A DNA stretch of 6,394 nucleotides from Planctomycetaceae bacterium (GTDB lineage Bacteria; Planctomycetota; UBA1135; GCA-002686595). The position numbers were made by a program, and so were the translations under genes. Below are positions 1-5,060 of this stretch, one piece after another. Where the stretch lies: assembly GCA_013360535.1 (NCBI GenBank), contig JABWBL010000206.1:1-6394 (forward strand). Reading direction: 5' to 3'. Every line of letters starts with the position of its first letter. The first letter of the stretch is position 1. The notes under the pieces were generated by a model, which saw nothing but the letters and a program-made list of their open reading frames with translations, was not told the DNA's origin and searched no databases.

Positions 1-612
1 CGCGCGGCGCTCGAGCCAGCGGGTGGCCGCGACGTCGAGCGGTTCGCCAAGGCTGGCGGCGCGCTCGAAGAGCGCCGGGGCCGCCGGAAGTTGGCGTTCG
101 TAGGAAATTCTCAGCGCCGCCATGCGCTGGGGCTGGGTTCCGTCCGCTTCGAAGGCGGCGGCGGCCCGAAGCGCGAGTTCTTCCGCACCCTGCACCGCGG
201 AAAATTCCGCGTACCAGCTCGCTTCCCCGCGGGCATCGGCGGCTTCGAGCTTCATCGGCCTAGCGAGCGGCTCGGGCTCGCCCGCCTCGAGATCACTTTC
301 CGCCGCGATGGCGCGCGCCGCAGCGGGCCCCGCCACCACGAGGTTGGCCTGCAGCTCCGTCGGCGCTTCGCGACGCTCGGCCGCGAACTCGGCCTGGGCC
401 GTCGGAACCGCGGCAAACGCGGTTTCCGAGCCTTCCGGCAGCTCCTGCATCGAACGCAGCGACAGCAGCACGCTCAGCAGCGCCACCCCGGCGATGCCGC
501 ACAGGACGGCCATTTCCGCGCGCGCGCGGCGCTCGAAGGCAGCGACCGAACGCGGCTCCTCGAAGCCGGAGAGCGCGCGGCGAATCTCGTTGAAGCTGAG
601 GGTGCGATCCAT
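1..612 (-). CDS. Unrecognised single-pass membrane protein, C-terminus beyond left edge
   Basis: The minus-strand frame from the ATG at 610-612 is open for 204 codons to the left edge, with no stop, so the 3' end is missing. The protein starts MDRTLSFNEIRRALSGF. Residues 1-33 are charged and helical, with an Arg-rich stretch (ERRARAE) just before a hydrophobic segment at about residues 34-52 (AVLCGIAGVALLSVLLSL). The positive-inside pattern suggests a cytoplasmic N-terminus and an extracytoplasmic remainder. The rest is rich in Ala and Glu, with an acidic, Pro-containing linker followed by probable helices near the cut end that could be the start of a TPR-like or other helical repeat; that is only a guess. 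I see no zinc-finger anti-sigma motif, heme motif or lipobox. No clear Shine-Dalgarno precedes the ATG (upstream is ACCCGCCTCTCCGCCGCC), but no other in-frame start occurs within about 80 bp. It follows the cytochrome cluster beyond a strong terminator, so a functional link is not implied. Confidence 0.6.
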   Translation of the reverse strand, partial: MDRTLSFNEIRRALSGFEEPRSVAAFERRARAEMAVLCGIAGVALLSVLLSLRSMQELPEGSETAFAAVPTAQAEFAAERREAPTELQANLVVAGPAAARAIAAESDLEAGEPEPLARPMKLEAADARGEASWYAEFSAVQGAEELALRAAAAFEADGTQPQRMAALRISYERQLPAAPALFERAASLGEPLDVAATRWLERRA

Positions 613-635
613 GGCGGCGGAGAGGCGGGTGCGGT

Positions 636-649
636 TCGGTCGGGACCGA
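636..649. repeat. Short inverted repeat upstream of the left-edge gene
   Basis: TCGGTC-GG-GACCGA is a perfect 6-bp dyad with a 2-bp spacer, 24 bp upstream of the ATG at 612. It could be an operator for the left-edge gene. In DNA this GC-rich such a dyad can also arise by chance. The 613-773 stretch otherwise shows no convincing -35/-10 pair to me. Confidence 0.25.
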
Positions 650-773
650 TCGAACGAGTGGCAAGCTACGTGCCGTCCGTGAACGGGGCGCTGGGCCAAT
701 CTGCGCACGTCCAAGGGGCCGGACTGCGCGCTGTCCCCCACCGTTCGCGGGGGCGCCAAGGCCGCAGCACGCG

Positions 774-840
774 AAAAACACCGCGGGCGCGGTCGGCCCC
801 CACGCTGGGCTGAAGTGCGTAGGAGCCTCCCGCGCCCGCG
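774..840 (-). terminator. Long two-part intrinsic terminator after the decaheme gene
   Basis: Read on the minus strand, the hairpin begins 13 nt after the decaheme stop codon. The outer stem is 11 perfect bp (830-840 with 782-792). It is followed by GA facing GA (828-829 and 793-794, compatible with tandem sheared G-A pairs). The inner stem is 11 bp (817-827 with 795-805) with two G-U wobbles, and the apical loop is 11 nt (806-816). Three bases after the stem come five Ts (GTGTTTTT; As at 774-778 on the plus strand). The wobbles and GA/GA pair only in minus-strand RNA; on the plus strand they would be A-C and U-C mismatches. That supports a structure in the cytochrome transcript. The large loop and internal GA/GA step are unusual for a simple terminator. 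Confidence 0.8.
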
Positions 841-853
841 AAGGCGCAAGCCG

Positions 854-3739
854 CTAGTAGGTCTTGTGCATCTTCTCGACCGCCCAGTCCTTGCCCTCGC
901 CGTGGCACACGGCGCAGGACTCGTACCCGGAGACCGAGGTCTGCACGGCGATGTGGGCCTGGGCGGCGGTGGAGTCGTGGCAGGCGCCGCAGGTGTAGCC
1001 CCACTCGCGCACCGGCACGTTCTGGGCCGTCGGGTGGTTGCGGTCCGTCGGCGCCTTCCACAGCTCGCTCACGCCGTGGCACATCGTGCAGTTGGCGGCC
1101 GCGCCCGGCAGCGCCGGGAACACGACCTCGCCGTACTGGTAGGACGTGAAGTTGTTGGGGTACGCGGTCGAGCCGAAGCCGTTGACCGTGTACGTCGAGG
1201 CGTTCGCGAGCTCCTCGCCCATGTGGATCTTGTGGAGCATCTCGCGGAAGGAGATCGCGACGCCGGCGGTCTCGGGCGCGTTGGGCGCGACCATCCGCGG
1301 CCGGTCCTCGGCGCCGGAAGCGCCGTGGCACAGGATGCAGGCGTCGAAGCCGCGGCGGCCACCGCCGTGGAACAGCATGTCGTTGTGGCACTGGTAGCAG
1401 GAGTTGGCGTCCGGCACCGCGCCGTAGGGCTCATCCACGGTCGCCGTGCCGACCAGGAAGTTCTTGGCCGTCGTGAAGGACGTGCCGCGGTAGCTGTTGC
1501 TCTCGCCGAACAGGTTGAGCGTCAACGTGCGCGCGCCCCAGATGCCGACCATGTAGGTGCCGTCGACGATCGACTTGCCGGTCCACTCGCCCGTGGTCTC
1601 GTCGACCGTCGGGCCCGCGTTGAAGCTGAGCGGATAGGTCGCCGGCATCACGAAGTCGGTCGTGTAGGTGACGAGCACCGCGTTGCCCGCGCCGAAGTCG
1701 GTCACTTCCGTGATCTCGCCCGTCGTCGCGTTCAGCGTGTAGTCGACCGTCACGGCCTTCGTCGTGAGCTGCACCTCGGCCACCGCGGCGCCAGCGGAGT
1801 GCGCGACGCGCGTGCCGGGCTGGTAGCTCGTGCCGAGCGCACCGAACCACAGGCGGTTGCCGTCGACCCACTGGATGCGGAGGTACTCCTCCTTGCCGAC
1901 GACGCCGTCCTCGATCACGAGGTAGTCGTCCTTGGCGAAGCCGGCGGAGCTCGCGACGTCGATGTAGTTCGACAGCGCGCCCGCGGCGCTCGCCAGCACG
2001 CTCGCGCCACCGGCGGTCCCGGTCCGCGCGAACACGGTCGTCGTCGCGCCGGTGATGTTCCAGTGCGGCGTCATGCCGGTCGTGAACACGTCACCGATGC
2101 CCCCCGTGGCGTCCCCGACGAACTCGAGGATGTTCACCTGCGGCAGGTTGACGGTGTAGGGCTGCGAACCCTGCAGCTTGGCCTGCGGGATCGACGTGCT
2201 GAGCAGCGCGTTGAGGTTCGAGGTCGGGCCCGAGACCACGACGCTGTAGGTGGAGGACACCGACGGGCTGACGGCGTTGCCGGCGTCGTCGGTCAGCGTG
2301 AACGTGACCGCGACCTTCTCGCCGACGTCGATGTTGCCATCGGCGTTGTTCGTGCCGGCTTCGGCGACGGTCGAGATGTCGACGTTGAGCCCGGCGTTGA
2401 ACGTGCCGTCGTAGAGCGGGTGGGTGTGCGCATCCTCGACCGCGAGCGCGTTGCCGGCGGTGTCGTGGCACAGCTTGCAGTTGGAGTTGTCGGCCTGCGC
2501 GCCCATGGTCTGGCCGTTCGCCGTGTACGGGCGACCCCAGACGATGTCGTCGTGGCACGCACCGCAGGCCTGACGCGTCGGCTGCGACTTGAAGAGGTCG
2601 CCCTGGGTCGGGCCCGTGAGCGGGCCACCGCCGTCGGGATCGCCGTGGCACTTGTCACAGGCGACGACGCCGAAGCGCATCGTGTCCTCGAGGGTCTTGT
2701 TGGGCGCCGAGAGCGCCGTGTAGCCCTGGTCGCGCGGCATGGCGATGTTCAGGCTCGGCCAGACCGGGAAGTGCACTTCCGAGTAGTCGATGATCGAGTC
2801 GCCGAAGCCGACGGCCTGGTAAGGCGTCGCCGTCGCGGCGTAGTTGCGCGAGCCGTCGAGGTTGGTGCTCACGCCGAGCACGCTCGGCAGGTGCGAGCCG
2901 TTGTGGATCTTGTGGATCATCACGCGGAAGTCCATCGAGACCCCCGGCGTGCCGCCGGCGACGTTCGGATTGTTGCGGTCTTCCGAACCCGCGGTGTGGC
3001 ACAGCACACACAGCTTGACGTCGCGGCGCAGCTCGCCGTGGGCGCGCAGGCTCGAGTGGCACTGGTTGCAGTTGTCCTGCGCGACGACCTCGCGCGGCTC
3101 GAGCGCACCGGAGCCGATCACGAAGTCGACGACCGCGTTGTCGGAGAGCCGGTAGGCCGTGCCCTCGACCGTGAAGTTCCAGCCGAAGTACAGGCCGACG
3201 GAGTAGGTGCCGTTGACCAGCGGCTGCCCGGTGAGCTCGCCGTCTTCGGGCCCGAAGCTCGCCGTGTCGTTGTAGGGCGCCGCGTACACCGCGGGAATCG
3301 CGTCCGCGAAGGTGTAGGTCCAGCTGCCGTCGCCGTTGTCGACCGACGCCGTGAGCACGTTGGTCTTCTCGGGGATGACGCGCTGGTAGTTCTCGGTCGG
3401 GCCGCTGATCATGATGCGGCCGTAGTTGAGCTCGCTGAAGTCCCACTCATCGCCGTTGGACTTCTCGAGCGTGAAGCGCACCGCGACGCGGTCGCCGACC
3501 TGGAACGATCCGCCGGCGCCCGAGCCACCCGACAGCGACAGAACGTTGATCACCATGCCCGGCGTGTCGTCGCCGGGCTCGATCTCGGTGCTCGTCGGAG
3601 GCGTCGGGCCGCCGGGACCCTGAGGGCCTTGCGCGCCGTCGTCGCCGTCCGAGCAGGCCACGAAGGTCGTCGAGAGCAGGGCCGCGAAGAAGTACGCGCC
3701 AAGGGCGGAACGGCGATGGGAAATGTTCAGCAGCGTCAT
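854..3739 (-). CDS. OmcA/MtrC-family decaheme c-type cytochrome, outer-membrane lipoprotein
   Basis: This 961-residue protein has exactly ten CXXCH heme sites, in two groups of five: Cys 224, 244, 361, 392, 421 and Cys 781, 801, 884, 917, 942. Beta-rich segments precede each group (about 60-220 and 450-775). This is the beta/pentaheme/beta/pentaheme plan of the OmcA/MtrC family, cell-surface terminal reductases that pass electrons to metals and other external acceptors. Each pentaheme half carries the family HKIH motif (FRVMIHKIHNG at 271, FREMLHKIHMG at 831), with His likely to be distal heme ligands. The N-terminus has a hydrophobic signal ending in TTFVAC, so Cys29 is the probable lipidation site. 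A Gly/Pro collagen-like linker follows (GAQGPQGPGGP). I chose the ATG at 3737-3739 because of this signal peptide and an AGGAGG ten bases upstream; an in-frame ATG at 3859 would add 40 non-signal residues. Oddities: it is larger than MtrC or OmcA, has an inserted module at about 579-653, and has no cysteines other than Cys29 and the heme pairs. Confidence 0.95.
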   Translation of the reverse strand: MTLLNISHRRSALGAYFFAALLSTTFVACSDGDDGAQGPQGPGGPTPPTSTEIEPGDDTPGMVINVLSLSGGSGAGGSFQVGDRVAVRFTLEKSNGDEWDFSELNYGRIMISGPTENYQRVIPEKTNVLTASVDNGDGSWTYTFADAIPAVYAAPYNDTASFGPEDGELTGQPLVNGTYSVGLYFGWNFTVEGTAYRLSDNAVVDFVIGSGALEPREVVAQDNCNQCHSSLRAHGELRRDVKLCVLCHTAGSEDRNNPNVAGGTPGVSMDFRVMIHKIHNGSHLPSVLGVSTNLDGSRNYAATATPYQAVGFGDSIIDYSEVHFPVWPSLNIAMPRDQGYTALSAPNKTLEDTMRFGVVACDKCHGDPDGGGPLTGPTQGDLFKSQPTRQACGACHDDIVWGRPYTANGQTMGAQADNSNCKLCHDTAGNALAVEDAHTHPLYDGTFNAGLNVDISTVAEAGTNNADGNIDVGEKVAVTFTLTDDAGNAVSPSVSSTYSVVVSGPTSNLNALLSTSIPQAKLQGSQPYTVNLPQVNILEFVGDATGGIGDVFTTGMTPHWNITGATTTVFARTGTAGGASVLASAAGALSNYIDVASSAGFAKDDYLVIEDGVVGKEEYLRIQWVDGNRLWFGALGTSYQPGTRVAHSAGAAVAEVQLTTKAVTVDYTLNATTGEITEVTDFGAGNAVLVTYTTDFVMPATYPLSFNAGPTVDETTGEWTGKSIVDGTYMVGIWGARTLTLNLFGESNSYRGTSFTTAKNFLVGTATVDEPYGAVPDANSCYQCHNDMLFHGGGRRGFDACILCHGASGAEDRPRMVAPNAPETAGVAISFREMLHKIHMGEELANASTYTVNGFGSTAYPNNFTSYQYGEVVFPALPGAAANCTMCHGVSELWKAPTDRNHPTAQNVPVREWGYTCGACHDSTAAQAHIAVQTSVSGYESCAVCHGEGKDWAVEKMHKTY
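902..1399 (-). other. Second pentaheme domain (domain IV) of the decaheme cytochrome
   Basis: Residues 781-946 hold heme sites 6-10 (CYQCH, CILCH, CTMCH, CGACH, CAVCH). The order CXXCH, about 20 residues, CXXCH, EDR, FREMLHKIH, EVVFP matches the first pentaheme domain (EDR, FRVMIHKIH, EVHFP), so the two halves are an ancient duplication. The site 7 to site 8 spacing is 83 residues, against 117 between sites 2 and 3, so this copy is more compact. The protein ends 15 residues after the last heme His, with His958 close to the C-terminus as a possible distal ligand. Confidence 0.85.
1781..2005 (-). other. Inserted beta module inside the second beta domain
   Basis: Residues of about 579-653 interrupt the second beta domain. 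The segment runs through IDVASSAGFAKDDYLVIEDG, EEYLRIQWVDGNRLWFG, then YQPGTRVAHSAGAAV. From memory the pattern (IDV, GF..GDYL.IE, EYLR...VDGN.L, G...GT..AH..GA.V) resembles a small beta unit common in phage tail and surface-display proteins. I know of no counterpart in MtrC or OmcA. Resemblance is by eye only; boundaries are approximate. Confidence 0.5.
2465..3070 (-). other. First pentaheme domain (domain II) of the decaheme cytochrome
   Basis: Residues 224-425 hold heme sites 1-5 (CNQCH, CVLCH, CDKCH, CGACH, CKLCH) and the HKIH motif at 276-279. By analogy with solved MtrC-family structures this domain would carry part of the staggered-cross heme wire. Which end contacts the conduit and which the acceptor cannot be read from sequence. 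Confidence 0.85.
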
Positions 3740-3749
3740 GGTCGAATGG

Positions 3750-3755
3750 CCTCCT
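3750..3755 (-). promoter_or_regulatory. Strong Shine-Dalgarno that fixes the decaheme start
   Basis: On the minus strand this is a full AGGAGG, ten bases before the ATG at 3737-3739. It decides between that start and the in-frame ATG at 3859, which lacks a following signal peptide. Confidence 0.8.
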
Positions 3756-3765
3756 GGTGGGGCGG

Positions 3766-3777
3766 GGACGATCGTCC
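3766..3777. promoter_or_regulatory. Perfect 12-bp palindrome in the decaheme leader
   Basis: GGACGATCGTCC is a perfect palindrome 26 bases upstream of the decaheme ATG and just before the ribosome binding site. A dimeric regulator could bind here, or the RNA could fold locally. No regulator is recognised and no promoter hexamers stand out nearby. Confidence 0.3.
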
Positions 3778-3806
3778 GCACGTCTTGTCGCAACATTCGG
3801 CCCGCA

Positions 3807-3821
3807 TGCAGATGGTCTGCA
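3807..3821. promoter_or_regulatory. Inverted repeat TGCAGA-TGG-TCTGCA in the decaheme leader
   Basis: This is a 6-bp dyad with a 3-bp spacer, between the upstream terminator and the decaheme start. It is a candidate operator. With only short arms, chance is a real alternative. Confidence 0.3.
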
Positions 3822-3888
3822 GTGCGTAGGGCGGCACCCGAGAGAGCGCAGAAGTTCACGCCGCGGGCGCAAGGGGCACGACGAATGC

Positions 3889-3932
3889 AAAACGACGGCC
3901 CCGACCTCTCGCGCTCGAGAGGCCGGGGCCGT
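3889..3932 (-). terminator. Intrinsic terminator between the 13-heme and 10-heme genes
   Basis: Minus-strand RNA from 3932 down to 3895 folds into a 17-bp stem (3916-3932 with 3895-3911) with a 4-nt loop, AGCG. There are no mismatches and one G-U wobble (3923 with 3904), which pairs only in minus-strand RNA. Two bases after the stem come four Ts (As at 3889-3892 on the plus strand). It lies about 100 nt past the 13-heme stop and 150 nt before the decaheme start. The T tract is short, so it may terminate only part of the transcripts, or act as an mRNA-stabilising or processing stem. Either way it would lower or separate decaheme expression relative to the porin pair. Confidence 0.75.
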
Positions 3933-3973
3933 GGAAGTCGCCGGCGTGCTCGCTGGCCGTGAAGCCGTTCTCG

Positions 3974-3988
3974 GTCGCACCGTGCGAC
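3974..3988 (-). other. Small hairpin in the intergenic 3' region
   Basis: GTCGCA-CCG-TGCGAC gives a 6-bp stem with a 3-nt loop. It is the middle one of three hairpins between the 13-heme stop and the decaheme gene. No T tract follows, so it is not a terminator by itself. Confidence 0.35.
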
Positions 3989-4001
3989 GCCGCGGGCAGC
4001 C

Positions 4002-4019
4002 CGAGAGCTCGCGCTCTCG
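4002..4019 (-). other. Small hairpin just after the 13-heme stop codon
   Basis: CGAGAGC-TCGC-GCTCTCG forms a 7-bp stem with a tetraloop, 15 nt after the stop codon at 4035. No T tract follows. It may protect the 3' end of the upstream message or be incidental. Confidence 0.4.
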
Positions 4020-4034
4020 TCGATTCACGGGAGG

Positions 4035-5060
4035 TCAGCGGTGGCAGAGGTTGCAGCTGTCTCCGTTGTCGACGTGCGGCAGGGGCTGGCCCGCGCCGTG
4101 GCACATGCGGCAGTTCATGCCGTCGGTGTGGTCGGGCGGCTTGGGCGTCGCGAGCGCGTGGCTCGGCGTCCCGTTGTGGCAGACCGAGCAGCTCTCGCCC
4201 TCGATCGGGAAGTGGCAGCCTGTGCAGTGGCGACTGGTCGTGCCGCCCCAGTTGCCGATGTGGCTCTGCGGGCGGCTCTCCTGGTGGCAGCGCACGCAGG
4301 AGTCGTCGCGGTGGCAGGTGGCGCAGCTCGCACGATCGAGGCTCGCGCTGATGCCGTGCCCACGCAGGCGCCAGTAGTCGGTGTGGTTCTGCGGCTGCGT
4401 CGACAGGTGGCAGGTCGTGCAGCTCGACTCCTGATGGCACAGCGAGCAGGTGTCCGCCGTCGCCTCCGAGCCGCCGCGCACGGTCGAGCCGTGCATGCGC
4501 ATCCAGACCGCGCTGTGCGTCGCCGGCGCGACGTCCTCGCGCAGCGTCGTGTGGCAGGTCGAGCACTCGTTGGCCGTCTGGCGCTCCTCGTGGCAGCTCG
4601 TGCAGCTCGCCATGCTCGCGCGCGGCAGCGCGAGCACGTCCACGTTGGCCTCGATGCCGACGTGGCACGCCGCGCAGTCCATGCCGGCCTCGGTGTGACG
4701 CCCGTGCGGGAACACGACGTCCCCGCCGACGGCGCCGCGGTGCGCGGCCTTGAGCTTGGTGCCTTCGAAGAACTGCGCGATGCGCTTTTCCTCGGGCTTT
4801 TCGGCGTCGATCTCGGTGTGGCACAGGTTGCACTGCGCCAGCACGGGGATCGTCGGCGCCCCGCCGGAGTCGCTCTCCATGTGGCAGTCCTCGCAGGACA
4901 TGCCCTCGTCGGTGACGTGCTTGGCGTGGCTGAACGCGAAGCGCGGCTCCGACGGCACGAGGGCCTCGTAGAGCATGCAGCCCGCGAGCGACGAGAGCGC
5001 GAGGGCCGCCACGGTCAGCCTGGGGCTGAAACAACGCCGGATCGTTCTCAGAAGCGCCAT
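4035..5060 (-). CDS. Tridecaheme (13-heme) c-type cytochrome lipoprotein of the porin-cytochrome conduit
   Basis: This 341-residue protein carries 13 CXXCH sites, with first Cys at 56, 77, 129, 153, 166, 205, 214, 246, 255, 279, 291, 317 and 336. That is about one heme per 24 mature residues. The signal is MALLRTIRRCFSPRLTVAAL followed by ALSSLAGC, a canonical lipobox with Cys28 as the lipidation site. Two FxHxxH elements (FSHAKH at 43, FPHGRH at 117), each followed by GMxCxxCH, are typical of class III/c7-type multihemes and supply distal His ligands. Residues 182-301 contain three tandem diheme cassettes. The ATG at 5058-5060 overlaps the end of the porin gene by 13 bp, with a weak GGGGG four bases upstream, so translational coupling is likely. 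Role (inferred from context): the trans-envelope electron wire that works with the porin, in the position of MtrA or of the Geobacter OmaB/OmcB proteins. The lipid anchor and the heme number differ from MtrA, which is a soluble decaheme protein. Confidence 0.92.
   Translation of the reverse strand: MALLRTIRRCFSPRLTVAALALSSLAGCMLYEALVPSEPRFAFSHAKHVTDEGMSCEDCHMESDSGGAPTIPVLAQCNLCHTEIDAEKPEEKRIAQFFEGTKLKAAHRGAVGGDVVFPHGRHTEAGMDCAACHVGIEANVDVLALPRASMASCTSCHEERQTANECSTCHTTLREDVAPATHSAVWMRMHGSTVRGGSEATADTCSLCHQESSCTTCHLSTQPQNHTDYWRLRGHGISASLDRASCATCHRDDSCVRCHQESRPQSHIGNWGGTTSRHCTGCHFPIEGESCSVCHNGTPSHALATPKPPDHTDGMNCRMCHGAGQPLPHVDNGDSCNLCHR
4158..4517 (-). repeat. Three tandem diheme cassettes within the 13-heme cytochrome
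   Basis: The repeated pattern is H-x3-W, a short linker, CxxCH, 4-7 residues, CxxCH, 5-7 residues, then the His that opens the next unit. Units open at His182 (HSAVW), His226 (HTDYW) and His267 (HIGNW), and close at His301. Heme pairs are Cys205/214, Cys246/255 and Cys279/291. Units one and two share a WxxxxHG-type element (WMRMHG, WRLRGHG). The third has a shortened linker. This suggests growth of the heme wire by tandem duplication. Confidence 0.7.

Noticed and set aside
91..813. Plus-strand frames at 91-813 and 122-682
   Set aside because: They are opposite the left-edge minus-strand gene, with Arg/Gly/Ser-rich composition and no hydrophobic core or motif. The minus frame has a coherent TM segment with positive-inside flanks.
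815..3829. Plus-strand open frame of about 1000 codons opposite the decaheme gene
   Set aside because: It is antisense to the ten CXXCH motifs, is made almost entirely of Arg, Val, Ala, Gly, Asp and His, and has no recognisable domain. Long mirror frames are expected opposite real genes in GC-rich DNA.
3740..3859. In-frame upstream ATG at 3859 for the decaheme gene
   Set aside because: It would bury the lipoprotein signal peptide 40 residues inside the protein, while the ATG at 3739 has an AGGAGG and is followed directly by the signal.
3856..5034. Minus-strand frame of 392 codons overlapping the 13-heme gene
   Set aside because: Arg/Pro/Ala-rich shadow of the 13-heme coding sequence in a different frame.
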